From contig JAFXPY010000030.1 of NCBI GenBank assembly GCA_017527495.1, positions 1-37,777 on the forward strand: DNA of 37,777 bases, in the 5' to 3' direction. Below the pieces are notes generated by a model. That model made no database searches. It saw only the letters and a list, made by a program, of their open reading frames with translations, and was not told the origin of the DNA. The DNA comes from Paludibacteraceae bacterium. GTDB taxonomy: Bacteria; Bacteroidota; Bacteroidia; Bacteroidales; Paludibacteraceae. This document shows positions 25,521 to 35,600 of this stretch, one piece after another. The position numbers were made by a program, and so were the translations under genes. Every line of letters starts with the position of its first letter. Position 1 is the stretch's first letter.

Positions 25521-26048
25521 TCAATACTTTTCCCTATGTATTTTGTCGTAGGGTAGTTTTTGGAAGTCGTATGGTCGGCGTTCTTCGTTGATATAGCCAA
25601 TCGAAACTACACACACGGGGGTTAAATGTTCGGGTAGGGCAAGAAGTTTTTTTACAGTTAGTTCTGCAGAGATATTTTCTTCTGTTTTGCGATTATATAT
25701 CTGCACCCAACATGAGCCTAAACCTAAATCTGCCGTTTCGAGCATCATATTCATTGCCGTTATGGCGCAATCAAATTGCCATGTGTCAGAAATTTCAGTA
25801 TTGGCACATACAACAATGCCCAACGGACTATTTTCGAGCAACTGACTGCCATAGGTGCGGCATGATGCCATTTGGCAGAGAGTGTCGTGGTTTTGCACCA
25901 CCACAAATTCCCATGGGTTAAGCCGTTTGCCGGCGGGCGACATCAGTGCAGCTTGCAATATCTTGTCAATCTTTTCTTGCTCAACTGGTCTGTTTTGGTA
26001 TTTGCGAATACTCCGACGATGTTGCAATAATGTCAAAAAATCAGTCAT
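25521..26048 (-). CDS. Nitroreductase family protein
   Basis: This 175-residue protein is an FMN-dependent oxidoreductase of the nitroreductase family. The start RRSIRKYQNRPVEQEKIDKI gives the FMN phosphate-binding arginines. SPAGKRLNPWEFVVV and the later DLGLGSCWVQIYNR and LPEHLTPVCVVSIGY segments complete the fold. These enzymes work as dimers and use NAD(P)H; the natural substrate is unknown. Its stop codon lies at the edge of a repeat composite. It starts 23 bases downstream of tilS, so the two may be one transcript. Confidence 0.92.
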   Translation of the reverse strand: MTDFLTLLQHRRSIRKYQNRPVEQEKIDKILQAALMSPAGKRLNPWEFVVVQNHDTLCQMASCRTYGSQLLENSPLGIVVCANTEISDTWQFDCAITAMNMMLETADLGLGSCWVQIYNRKTEENISAELTVKKLLALPEHLTPVCVVSIGYINEERRPYDFQKLPYDKIHREKY

Positions 26049-26071
26049 ATAACTATTGTATTTTGTACTTA

Positions 26072-27361
26072 TTACTTTGTACTTATTGTGATTTCAGCTA
26101 CTTTAGTTGTGTTTTCTGTAACCTTAAATCTATTGTCTAAGCGTTGTCCAACAATCCATACTATTTCATCACCTGACAGCAGAAGCCATACCTCATGCTT
26201 TTGCTTTAGACTCAACTTTTGGTCAGTAAAGAAATCACTCAATTTCTTTTTTTGCTTCATACCGATGGGGTAGAACACATCTCCTTCTTGCCAATGACGC
26301 AACGAAAGAGGTTGGTCTAATACGGATGCGTCAACAATGGCAACATTGCTGTTTGCCGAGGGAAAAATTTCCTGCTCTTTTCTCTTGCGTTTTAGTACCC
26401 TTATCTTTGGTTCTTGTAAGTAATTTTTTGTTTTATAAACAATCAAGTCATCTCTGTCTTTTATCAAACAATAATCACCGGCATAAAAACGCTTACCGGA
26501 TTGATTGTCTAAACTCTCATAGATATTGCCAATTTGTTCTGCTTTGAAATTGTAATCAACTAATATATAATAAAGCAATTCTTTGCTATGAGGTTTTGCT
26601 TTGAGTTGATTTATATTAATTGTCAGTTCTTGTTCTGTCTCAGTCGAAATGTCTTGTTTGTCGTTTTCTATATATTGGCTTAACATTCGGTAGGTGCGAC
26701 TGAAAATATCTGCCTCATGGCACAGATTATCTATGATGTTATGATTTAGCTGTGCCAACAGCGGCATAATATCAAGGCGTATCTTATTTCGTTTGTATAT
26801 TGTCTGCTGATTTGTTGAATCGTCAACATAGTTGATATTATTCTCTTTCAAATAATTTTCAATATCTTTTCTTCCAACGCATAGTAGAGGTCTTACGATG
26901 TTGCCATTTCGATTTTTCATTGCTCCTAACCCCTTCAACCCTGTACCACGAATCAGATTTAGCAATACTGTTTCTGCTTGGTCGTCTTTATGGTGCGCAA
27001 CCGCTATGGCTTGTAATTTTAGTTTGCTGCGTTGTTGTTCAAACCATTGGTACCGCAGTTCTCTTGCTGCCATCTCAATCGAAATACCTTTCTCTTGGGC
27101 ATATACCTCTGTATTGAAATGACGCACTACAAGATTGACATTCAGCTTTTGGCATAATTGCTTTACAAACGTTTCATCTCGGTCTGACTCTTTGCCGCGA
27201 AGGCGGAAATTACAATGTAGCGCCACGCATTCGCAGTTAATTTCACGCATAACATAAAGTAAAGCTACAGAGTCGCGTCCACCGCTCAGAGCCACACCAA
27301 TAGGTTTGTTAATGTCAAACAAATCGTTGCTTACAATATATCGCTCTACAATATCTCGCAT
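26072..27361 (-). CDS. tilS: tRNA(Ile)-lysidine synthase
   Basis: This 429-residue ATP-pyrophosphatase carries the PP-loop SGGRDS at residues 26-31, followed by ALHCNFRLRGKESDRDETFV and VAHHKDDQAETVLLNLIRGTGLKGL. A C-terminal substrate-binding domain follows (LSLRHWQEGDVFYPIGMKQKKKLSDFF). TilS attaches lysine to the wobble cytidine of an isoleucine tRNA so that it reads AUA, an essential step. Length is normal. It precedes the nitroreductase gene. Confidence 0.95.
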   Translation of the reverse strand: MRDIVERYIVSNDLFDINKPIGVALSGGRDSVALLYVMREINCECVALHCNFRLRGKESDRDETFVKQLCQKLNVNLVVRHFNTEVYAQEKGISIEMAARELRYQWFEQQRSKLKLQAIAVAHHKDDQAETVLLNLIRGTGLKGLGAMKNRNGNIVRPLLCVGRKDIENYLKENNINYVDDSTNQQTIYKRNKIRLDIMPLLAQLNHNIIDNLCHEADIFSRTYRMLSQYIENDKQDISTETEQELTININQLKAKPHSKELLYYILVDYNFKAEQIGNIYESLDNQSGKRFYAGDYCLIKDRDDLIVYKTKNYLQEPKIRVLKRKRKEQEIFPSANSNVAIVDASVLDQPLSLRHWQEGDVFYPIGMKQKKKLSDFFTDQKLSLKQKHEVWLLLSGDEIVWIVGQRLDNRFKVTENTTKVAEITISTK

Positions 27362-27379
27362 GAGGAAAGTAAATGTTAG

Positions 27380-27486
27380 TTAGCTTCGCTGTTGGTTACT
27401 GCGTGTTGGTTAGCTTCGCTGTTGGGGAATAAATAATTAAATCTCTAAATAAATATGTAAATCGTAAATAAGTAAATAAGCAAATA
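27380..27486. repeat. Short repeats upstream of tilS
   Basis: Two copies of TTAGCTTCGCTGTTGG (27383-27398 and 27411-27426) flank a variant TTACTGCGTGTTGG. They are followed by the AT-rich block at 27452-27486, whose reverse complement is at 20795-20826. No gene and no clear promoter is visible. Confidence 0.78.
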
Positions 27487-27489
27487 AAA

Positions 27490-28518
27490 TCACTTTGCTT
27501 TTACTTCTATTGTGGGGAGTTGGTTTTGTTCTTGTGGTAATTTGAAAGTGTAAAGCACAGCTTCCATTTGGCGAAGTGTATTGCGTTTTTTCATTCCTGC
27601 AGCATATACAAAACATTCTACTGTTATTACCTTATGATTTATCTCATCTACTTTTGAATGACTAACAAACGGGCCACCCATAGCCTGACCATCAACCATT
27701 TTCCATAATCCACGCAGCTCGGCACAGAAATTGTCATTGACAGAAATTATATTCAGTTGTGGCGGAATATGTTTCGTTTCTGTGGCGATATGCGACCCAG
27801 CCATACTGCCCTGTACATATTTGCCCAAAATGGAATCACGTTTGTTGAGCATATAATCGAGTGTGAAAGTGTTAGGGTCGGTGTAGGGGTAGGAATAAAT
27901 GACAATGTCTTTTCTTGCTTGTCCGCGTGCATCACAAACCCAATAGAAGTCTTTGTCTTCTTGTATCTTTACCATGTCGTTGGGTACGATAAGTTCTATG
28001 TCAAATTTCTTTAGTATTTCGTCTTTAACTGCATGGTTGCAATATGATTCGTAGAATTTGGCTTGACGTTCTAATTCCTGACGGACAAAGAATTGGCGTA
28101 CGCTTAGTCCATAATTATTCACAGCACTGTCTAATTGTTGCATGTTTGGGCAACAAATGCGTGCGACGGCTTGTGGGTGCGACCAGTGGTCTTTGCTATA
28201 TGCAATTTTTGTGCGTGTGTATTTTGATGAATCAACATCAACAATCAATATGTTGCGTGAAGGCTTGAGCAAGTCGTCGAATTGACTCAATGCCACACGG
28301 CTGACATTGAAATATGGCTCCACTTGAGGTAAATCAGGAGTAGGTTCATCAAAAATGGCTCGCAGCGTATCGCCTATTTGTGAGTTCCATTCTGCATTGT
28401 CGGCAACAATGAGTAGTTCATATATAGTTCCGGTTGCACTTGTCAGAGTGCGACCACTATTCTTGCAACTCAACAATGCAAGACAACACATTGATATAAT
28501 TAAAAATTTGTTTTTCAT
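27490..28518 (-). CDS. DUF4837 family lipoprotein
   Basis: This 342-residue protein has a lipoprotein signal peptide with lipobox LALLSC, lipid-attachment Cys at residue 18. The body shows features I associate with DUF4837: YELLIVADNAEWNSQIGD near the start, SQFDDLLKPSRNILIVDVD, QAVARICCPN, and FYWVCDARGQARKDIVIYSYPY toward the C-terminus. The function is unknown; Bacteroidota members are predicted to be membrane-anchored in the envelope. The gene stands alone after a 246-base repeat-rich gap that follows pdxA. Confidence 0.84.
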   Translation of the reverse strand: MKNKFLIISMCCLALLSCKNSGRTLTSATGTIYELLIVADNAEWNSQIGDTLRAIFDEPTPDLPQVEPYFNVSRVALSQFDDLLKPSRNILIVDVDSSKYTRTKIAYSKDHWSHPQAVARICCPNMQQLDSAVNNYGLSVRQFFVRQELERQAKFYESYCNHAVKDEILKKFDIELIVPNDMVKIQEDKDFYWVCDARGQARKDIVIYSYPYTDPNTFTLDYMLNKRDSILGKYVQGSMAGSHIATETKHIPPQLNIISVNDNFCAELRGLWKMVDGQAMGGPFVSHSKVDEINHKVITVECFVYAAGMKKRNTLRQMEAVLYTFKLPQEQNQLPTIEVKAK

Positions 28519-28573
28519 AATTATTAAGTGAATAATAGTTAAAAATTATGTTAATAATTTCAAAGTTTTTCTT

Positions 28574-28599
28574 TCGTACTATCTACGAGGAAAGTACGA
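28574..28599 (-). other. Hairpin between pdxA and the DUF4837 gene
   Basis: TCGTACT (28574-28580) and AGTACGA (28593-28599) form a seven-base-pair stem with a 12-base loop. It is not followed by a T run on the minus strand, so it is not a classical terminator. It could be a leader structure of the DUF4837 transcript or an operator. Confidence 0.4.
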
Positions 28600-28644
28600 C
28601 AAACCGCCTAACAAGCTTTTATGTTTCAAAAGCGACAAATAGTT

Positions 28645-28760
28645 AAATCTTGAAATCTTCAAATTTTGAAATCTTCAAATTTTCAAATCTTCAAATCTTG
28701 AAATCTTCAAATCTTGAAATCTTCAAATCTTGAAATCTTCAAATTTTCAAATCCTCAAAT
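28645..28760. repeat. Tandem AAATCTTGAAATCTTC-type repeats
   Basis: About seven degenerate units of 16-17 bases, mixing TCTTGAAA, TCTTCAAA and TTTTCAAA, run from 28645 to the end of the gap and nearly reach the pdxA stop codon. Each pair of words is partly self-complementary (TTGAA/TTCAA). Confidence 0.85.
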
Positions 28761-28764
28761 CTGC

Positions 28765-29814
28765 CTATTCGTCTCTTTTGTTATTGTGTTTGTCGGTTAC
28801 TTCAAGTGGATTTTCGTTTATTTCTTTGTCTATCTGTCTTGCTTTGTATATATCGACGGCTTTCCATATTGCATGCAGCATTGAATAGTGGTTTGCTTCA
28901 TTTTCCCCTGCAAGGTCGTATGCTGTGCCGTGGTCGGGTGATGTGCGTACGACAGGCAGTCCGGCAGTGTAATTCACTCCTGTCATGTCGATAGTCTTGA
29001 ATGGTGCTAATCCTTGGTCGTGGTACATTGCGAGCACTGCATCATAGTTTTTGTATTGTCCTGCTCCGAAGAAGCCATCTGCCGCAAAAGGTCCGAAGCA
29101 CAGCACACCTTGTTCGTAGGCTTGTTTGAGTGCAGGAATGATTATTTCTTGTTCTTCCTGACCGAGCAAGCCATTGTCGCCGGCATGCGGATTGAGAGCA
29201 AGGACGGCTATCTTAGGCATACGGATTGTGAAGTCGTGTTTCAAACTTTCATTAAGTAAGCAGAGTTTTTCGACTATTTTTTCCGAAGTTATGTGCGTTG
29301 CTATCTGTGTTACAGGCAGATGGTCGGTTACGAGAGCTACCTTGAGTTCGTCACAGAGCATCATCATCAGTGTAGGTTTGGCAAAGACAGCTTGAAGGAA
29401 CTCGGTATGTCCTGTGTAGGTGAATTTCTCGTTTTGCACTGTGTCTTTATTTATGGGTGCAGTAACCATGGCTTGTACTTTGCCGTTGCGCAAGTCGGAA
29501 GTGGCGTAGGCAAGACATGCCAAGGCTGCTTGTCCGGCTTCTTTGGTTGGGGTGCCTTGTTGCATCGGGACATCGTCGGCATAACAATTAACAACATAGA
29601 TATGGTTTTCTTTTTCTTCGCCTACTTTTTCTATTTTGTTCAGTTTGATATTTACTTCCGGAAGTTGTTTTTTGACTGCTTCAAGATGTGTTATGTTGCC
29701 GTAAATAATCGGAACACAGATTTCCAATAAATAAGGTTCGTTGAGCGACTTGAGTATCACTTCATAGCCGACTCCGTTTATGTCGCCTGCAGTAATTGCT
29801 ATTCTTGGTTTCAT
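28765..29814 (-). CDS. pdxA: 4-hydroxythreonine-4-phosphate dehydrogenase
   Basis: This 349-residue enzyme oxidises 4-phosphohydroxy-L-threonine in the DXP-dependent pathway to pyridoxal phosphate. The start MKPRIAITAGDINGVGYEV is typical (often GDPxGIG elsewhere). Further motifs are TAPINKDTVQ, TGHTEFL (metal-binding His), LNPHAGDNGLLGQEE and MYHDQGLAPFKTIDM. The substrate/NAD region GVNYTAGLPVVRTSPDHGTA also supports the call. The gene starts 12 bases after alaS, so the two are probably co-transcribed from the alaS promoter. Confidence 0.95.
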   Translation of the reverse strand: MKPRIAITAGDINGVGYEVILKSLNEPYLLEICVPIIYGNITHLEAVKKQLPEVNIKLNKIEKVGEEKENHIYVVNCYADDVPMQQGTPTKEAGQAALACLAYATSDLRNGKVQAMVTAPINKDTVQNEKFTYTGHTEFLQAVFAKPTLMMMLCDELKVALVTDHLPVTQIATHITSEKIVEKLCLLNESLKHDFTIRMPKIAVLALNPHAGDNGLLGQEEQEIIIPALKQAYEQGVLCFGPFAADGFFGAGQYKNYDAVLAMYHDQGLAPFKTIDMTGVNYTAGLPVVRTSPDHGTAYDLAGENEANHYSMLHAIWKAVDIYKARQIDKEINENPLEVTDKHNNKRDE

Positions 29815-29826
29815 TCGTTTGTCGGC

Positions 29827-32436
29827 TTATTTAATTACTTCACTCAAAATCTCATCGGCAGCGGCTTTTAGTCCTTCAGGATTCTTGCCACCGGCTGTTG
29901 CCATGAATGCTTGTCCGCCACCGCCGCCTTGTATGTGTTTTGCTGCTTGTTTGATTATTGCTGAAGCATTGAGACCTTTGTCGATAAGCGGCTGGCTCAG
30001 GAACAAGGTGAGGGTAGGTTTTTGATTCCATAGTGTGGCACCGATGAAAGCAAATTGTTGGTCGGCAAATTTTCCGCGCATCAAAGTTACTGCATTGCGC
30101 AACATTTCAGGATCTATCTCGCGTTCGAATCTTACCACCTTAACACCATTAATGTCTTGTGCATTGGTCAGCATTTGGTCGCGCATCATCATTGCTTTTT
30201 CTTGCATGAAATCTTCGGCTTGTTTGCGTAGTGTGTCGTTTTCGGCAATGAATTTACGCAGACTTGCGAGTAGATCAGGTGCGTTGTTGAACATTTCTTT
30301 GATTTGGCATAGCATGTCTTGTTGCATGTAGTAAAGTTGGTCTGCTTGCTCTGCTGTTACAGCCTCAATACGACGTATGCCGGCAGCCACACTGCTTTCT
30401 GAAATGATGCGTATGCTTCCGATCTGACCTGTTGAGGCGACGTGTGTTCCGCCGCAAAGCTCTATGCTGTTTCCGAATTTTATTACGCGCACATCATCGC
30501 CATATTTCTCGCCAAACAATGCCATGGCACCCATTTCTTTTGCTTTTGCAATAGGTGTGTGTCGGCTTTCTTGCAGTGCATAATTGTTTCTTACCCACTC
30601 ATTGGCAAGTTGTTCCACTTGTCGCAATTCTTGAGGTGTAACTTTCTGGAAATGGCTGAAGTCGAAACGGAGTGATTGGTCGGTAACGAGTGAGCCTTTT
30701 TGCTCAACGTGCGTACCTAACACACTGCGCAAGCAGGCATGAAGTATGTGCGTAGCACTGTGGTTGTCTGCTATTCGCTGACGGCGTTGTGCATCGACAC
30801 TTGCTTTCAATATTCCTTCATAATTGTCAGGTAGAGCAGTAGTGATATGTACAGCGAGATTGTTTTCTCGTTTTGTATCTATAACACTCACATTACCCAA
30901 TTTGCCGGTATCGCCAATTTGACCGCCCATCTCGGCATAGAAAGGTGTTTTTGAGAGCACAATCTGGTAGAATTGTTGTTTTTTCTGTGTTATCTGACGA
31001 TAGCGTAATATCTGTGTATCTGCTTCGAGTGTGTCGTAGCCGACAAATTCTGATTCACCTTCGCGCAAGACAACCCAGTCGCCGTGTTCTACGGCAGCTG
31101 CATTGCGGGCACGCTCTTTTTGTTTTTGCATCTCGACGGCAAATTCTTGTTCGTCGGCGGTGAAGCCATTCTCACGCAAGATAAGTTCTGTGAGGTCGAG
31201 AGGGAAACCGAATGTGTCGTAGAGAGTGAATGTGTCTTTGCCGGAAATAACCGATTTGCCTTGTTTTTTTGCATCGTCCATCACCTTGTCGAGCAGTCTG
31301 ATACCTGTTTCGAGAGTACGCAAGAAGGCTTCTTCTTCCTCTTTGATTACTTTTTCAATCAGACTTTGCTGTGCTTTCAGTTCAGGATAGGCTTCGCCCA
31401 TGTCAGCAACTAACTGTGGTACCAAACGATACATAAATGCTTCGCGCTGACCGAGGAAAGTGTATCCATAACGCACGGCACGACGCAGGATACGACGAAT
31501 CACATAGCCGGCCTTAGCATTTGACGGCAATTGGCCATCTGTAATGGCGAAAGATATAGTACGGATATGGTCGGCTATGACACGCATTGCGATGTCTGTC
31601 TCTTTGTCTTTTCCGTATTCTTTGCCACAGAGTGAGCCAATAAATTTAATCATTGGTTGAAACACATCGGTGTCGTAATTCGATTGTTTGCCCTGCATTG
31701 CCATGCACAGACGCTCAAAGCCCATACCGGTGTCTATAACTTTATTTGGCAGACTATCGAGCGAGCCATCGGCTTTACGACTGTACTGCATGAATACGAT
31801 ATTCCAAATCTCAATAACTTGCGGGTGGTCTTTATTTACCATTTCGCGACCATCAATCTTTGCTCTCTCTGCATCGTCACGAAGGTCTATATGTATCTCT
31901 GAGCACGGACCGCATGGTCCTGTGTCGCCCATTTCCCAAAAGTTGTCGTGTTTATTGCCGTTGATGATACGGTCGGCACTGATATGTTCTTGCCAATAGC
32001 CTGCTGCCTCGTCGTCGCGTTTGAGGCCTTCGGCTTCATCGCCACCGAAGACGGTGACATAAAGTCGGTTTTTATCAATCTTCAGAACTTCTGTCAGGTA
32101 TTCCCAGGCGTAGCCTATAGCTTCCTTTTTGAAGTAATCACCAAACGACCAGTTGCCGAGCATCTCAAACATGGTATGATGGTAAGTGTCATGTCCGACT
32201 TCTTCCAAATCGTTGTGTTTGCCGCTCACGCGCAAGCATTTTTGGGAGTCGGTGGCGCGACGGAATGTGATAGGGTCGTTGCCTAATATAATGTTTTTGA
32301 ATTGATTCATACCTGCATTGGTAAACATAAGGGTAGGGTCATCTTTGATTACCATTGGGGCTGATGGGACGATTTTGTGTCCTTTTGAAGCGAAATAGTC
32401 GAGAAACGACTGACGAATTTCTTTTGATGTCATCAT
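29827..32436 (-). CDS. alaS: Alanyl-tRNA synthetase
   Basis: This 869-residue class II synthetase has the N-terminal catalytic core ([20 protein letters not shown], then [15 protein letters not shown] motif 1 region and [13 protein letters not shown]). The editing domain has HSATH (near residue 557) and CGGTH (near residue 660), whose His and Cys bind zinc and clear mischarged serine or glycine. A C-terminal glycine-rich domain ([14 protein letters not shown]) completes the family layout. Two consecutive ATG codons open the gene; either could be used. A strong promoter lies 43-74 bases upstream. Confidence 0.97.
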   Translation of the reverse strand: MMTSKEIRQSFLDYFASKGHKIVPSAPMVIKDDPTLMFTNAGMNQFKNIILGNDPITFRRATDSQKCLRVSGKHNDLEEVGHDTYHHTMFEMLGNWSFGDYFKKEAIGYAWEYLTEVLKIDKNRLYVTVFGGDEAEGLKRDDEAAGYWQEHISADRIINGNKHDNFWEMGDTGPCGPCSEIHIDLRDDAERAKIDGREMVNKDHPQVIEIWNIVFMQYSRKADGSLDSLPNKVIDTGMGFERLCMAMQGKQSNYDTDVFQPMIKFIGSLCGKEYGKDKETDIAMRVIADHIRTISFAITDGQLPSNAKAGYVIRRILRRAVRYGYTFLGQREAFMYRLVPQLVADMGEAYPELKAQQSLIEKVIKEEEEAFLRTLETGIRLLDKVMDDAKKQGKSVISGKDTFTLYDTFGFPLDLTELILRENGFTADEQEFAVEMQKQKERARNAAAVEHGDWVVLREGESEFVGYDTLEADTQILRYRQITQKKQQFYQIVLSKTPFYAEMGGQIGDTGKLGNVSVIDTKRENNLAVHITTALPDNYEGILKASVDAQRRQRIADNHSATHILHACLRSVLGTHVEQKGSLVTDQSLRFDFSHFQKVTPQELRQVEQLANEWVRNNYALQESRHTPIAKAKEMGAMALFGEKYGDDVRVIKFGNSIELCGGTHVASTGQIGSIRIISESSVAAGIRRIEAVTAEQADQLYYMQQDMLCQIKEMFNNAPDLLASLRKFIAENDTLRKQAEDFMQEKAMMMRDQMLTNAQDINGVKVVRFEREIDPEMLRNAVTLMRGKFADQQFAFIGATLWNQKPTLTLFLSQPLIDKGLNASAIIKQAAKHIQGGGGGQAFMATAGGKNPEGLKAAADEILSEVIK

Positions 32437-32478
32437 TGTTTTTATATTCTTTATTTTTTAAGTTTATATTTTAACTTG

Positions 32479-32510
32479 CAAAGTTACAAAATTTAATTTG
32501 TATGACAAAA
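32479..32510 (-). promoter_or_regulatory. Promoter of alaS-pdxA
   Basis: On the minus strand TTTTG (-33) is followed by exactly 19 bases and TAACTTTG (-7; 32486-32479), then C. This is a near-perfect Bacteroidota promoter. The transcription start should be near 32470, about 35 bases before the alaS start codon. Confidence 0.85.
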
Positions 32511-32644
32511 TTTTAACATTACTTTGCTGAAATTTGTTTTGCAAGTAAGTGTTTGATGGCTATCAGGTATGTAAATTCTAAGCTAAATATTTATCAAATT
32601 ACACGAAATGAATGTTCTACTAATTTATCGAATTAACACGAATT

Positions 32645-35600
32645 TTGTTTGGTGAGCATCGGACGCCACAAGAGATTAAACAACAATTATTAGAATATTA
32701 TGCAAAACAACAATCAAAACAACCAAAGGTTGCAGAATCAGCAACTGCAAGAGAGGAAACTAAACCTGTTGTGGAAGGCTCATCAGGAGGTGATGAGCAA
32801 AAACAAGTAGCAGAACAGAAGCCAGCGCAGAACTTTGGACAAGAGGTAGAACAGCCACCGGTGCAGAAACCGAAGCAAGAGCCTGTTGCCAAGCAAGAAA
32901 ATGCTGAAAATGTTGCGCAGCATGCCAAAAAAGCATGGGATTTGTTTCAGTATGAGAATGGTCAGATTAGTGATGTTATTGAGTATGTGAATGACAACAT
33001 ACCAAAGAGTGAAACAACACAAGCACTTTATGATGCGATAGACAAGTATGAGCAAGAGGACGAGGACGACCGTAATTTGTGGGGTAGGCGTGGTGATTTA
33101 GAGCCATATCGAGACGCTATATTAGACGAATTGGAAAGATTGTCGAAACAAGTAGTAGAGCAGCAGCCACAACAACAGCAACCGATACAAAATGGTGTTG
33201 CAAATGCAAAGGAGTATTACTCACATGAAAGCGGAGAATTTACATCATTACCCGAAGGAGTTAAAATAGTAGGACAAACGAGTAGCGGTATATTTTTGTC
33301 TGTTGATGGCGAAGGTGATGCAATAATTGCTAACCCATATACAGACAAAGAAGGCAAAAAAGTAAATCGTGAGAATAGTCGTGTTACTTATAGCATTGAC
33401 CTTAAAAAAGGTCAAGAAACGGAAGCAGAAAAATTAGGATATGAAGTAGAACCCGCACAAGACGGATATGCCCCTGCAAGAGTAGTAATCGGTGGTGTAG
33501 AAGATAGACTTGATGAGGCAGTTGCATTATTTAGGACACTAAATAAAGAAAAAAAAGTTGAAAACACTTTGTCAAGTGAGAAAAAAGAGTTAAATTTGCC
33601 AAAAGAAAATGTTGCGTCGGGAACAGCGGTTCCTATTTTTGCGAACAAATCGGCAGAGGAGATAAGATTTGTTGAAGATTTTGAGCCTCTTGTCGGTAAG
33701 TGGATGCAGTTTGGTAATGCTCAGCCTTTTGTTATTGATAGTATAGATAAGTCAAACCATTCTTATTATATCAGAATTTTTGATAATGGTACTATTAAGA
33801 AATGGAATTGGCGTTGGTCTGCAATAGATGTCGATAGTATCAAGACGCTACATTTTGTTGATGACCCGACGATAGCGGGTAATGAAACAGATCGCATAGA
33901 CGAGCAGAGAACTATTTTGAATGAGATTGTTCAGCGTGCTTTGCATGAAAAAAGTATTGTGGGAACAATCTTGAGTAGAGATAACGAGGTTCAAGCAGGT
34001 GCTTTGAATCCACTTATTGACAAAGTTGTTGCCGAAATGTTTGAGCAACATCCTGAATTTGCTAAATCATATTTTGACGATGCTCAGTTTGGTGCTGATT
34101 TTCGCGAAAAAGTATTAAAGGAAGTTCAGAATAAGGTTGCAAAGCGTCAGAAGCAGACAAAGAAAGATGTTAAAGATGATGCTATTGCCAATGAAAAGCA
34201 TTTGACTGAGCGTGCTGACCTTGACAATGTTTTGTTGAAATATGCCACTACGCCGCGTCAGATAGAGTTGGTTAAGGATTCTATTGACGCATTGAATACG
34301 ATGCTTAAAGAATTCACGATACATTCTAAGCGTGGAGTATGGGAAAAGGCATTGAAAGATAAGCAAGCATTGTTGGAGCAATTAGAGGCTCAGCAGGCTA
34401 AGCTGAATCAATTAGAGGCTGAATTAAAGGCAGCAGACGAGGCAGAGGCAAAGAAACAATCGTCATCAACACTGCTTGACGACTTTTTGAAAGAAAATTT
34501 GTCGGAGGAGGAGTTTAAGGAAGCTCAAGACTTGATAGGTGATATTCAAGATTTCTTGAATAGTAAGTTCACGAAGCAGATAAATGGTGACGAGTTAGAC
34601 AGCGATACATTCCGCAGTGCGAGCAAGTTGACGATATTGTTATTGAAAGGCGGATTGCGTAAGTTTTCAGATTTCTGCAAACTGATGATTGGCAAGTTTG
34701 GCGACAAAATTCGTGGTTCGTTGCGTTCACTTTATTTGTCGGCAAAGGCATCGGCAGAGGCAAAGTCATTCCGTAAGGAGTTGGATACTGAAGATGAGGT
34801 GTATGATTTTGATGTTGAAAACTTTGATATTGCAAAGTATGAGACAGAGAAGCCATTGCAGAATGAGAAAAGAACTGTATCTTTGCAAGTGAATAAAGGT
34901 GCATCTGCTGACGAGCAAAAAGAGCAACAACGGCAGATAGATTTCATCAATGCTTACGAGTACAACGGCAAGAAAGGTGTAGAAGCCGTTATTGATTGGT
35001 ATATTGACAAGAACGGCAACAAACTTGACCCTGACGAGTTAAGGCATATCTTTGGCAATGCAGGTTACGATGGCACTAATGTATCGCAATTCAAAGCCAT
35101 TGAGGGACAGATACGCAACGCACTATATGACGAGATGTTACGCCGTGCCGTAGCAAGTGGAAACAAGTCGGTTGTTTTCGTTTCGGGATGTGCAGGCAGT
35201 GGCAAAAGCAGCTCTTTGAGGAACAATCCCAAAGTAGCGCAAATAGCAGAGCAAGCAGGTGTCGCTTATGATGCACCACTTGCAAGTTGGGCATCAATAG
35301 AAAAGGTTATTCAAATAGCCAAAGATGCAGGCATTCCACAAGAAAACATTACCGTTATTCAAGTCTATAGCGATGTTGAAACTAATTTCCAAAACACGCT
35401 TGAACGAGGAATTAATACAGGACGCGTATTATCACTGCAATACTTTATAGGCTCTTTTACTGATGGTAAAGGCAAACTACAAGCCCTACAAGACAACCCG
35501 CCGCAAGCCCAAGTAATATGCATTGATAACCGCAATAATAATGGCGGGCAAATAGTCGATATAGAGGAGGCAAAAGCCGTATTCGATTACGACATAACGG

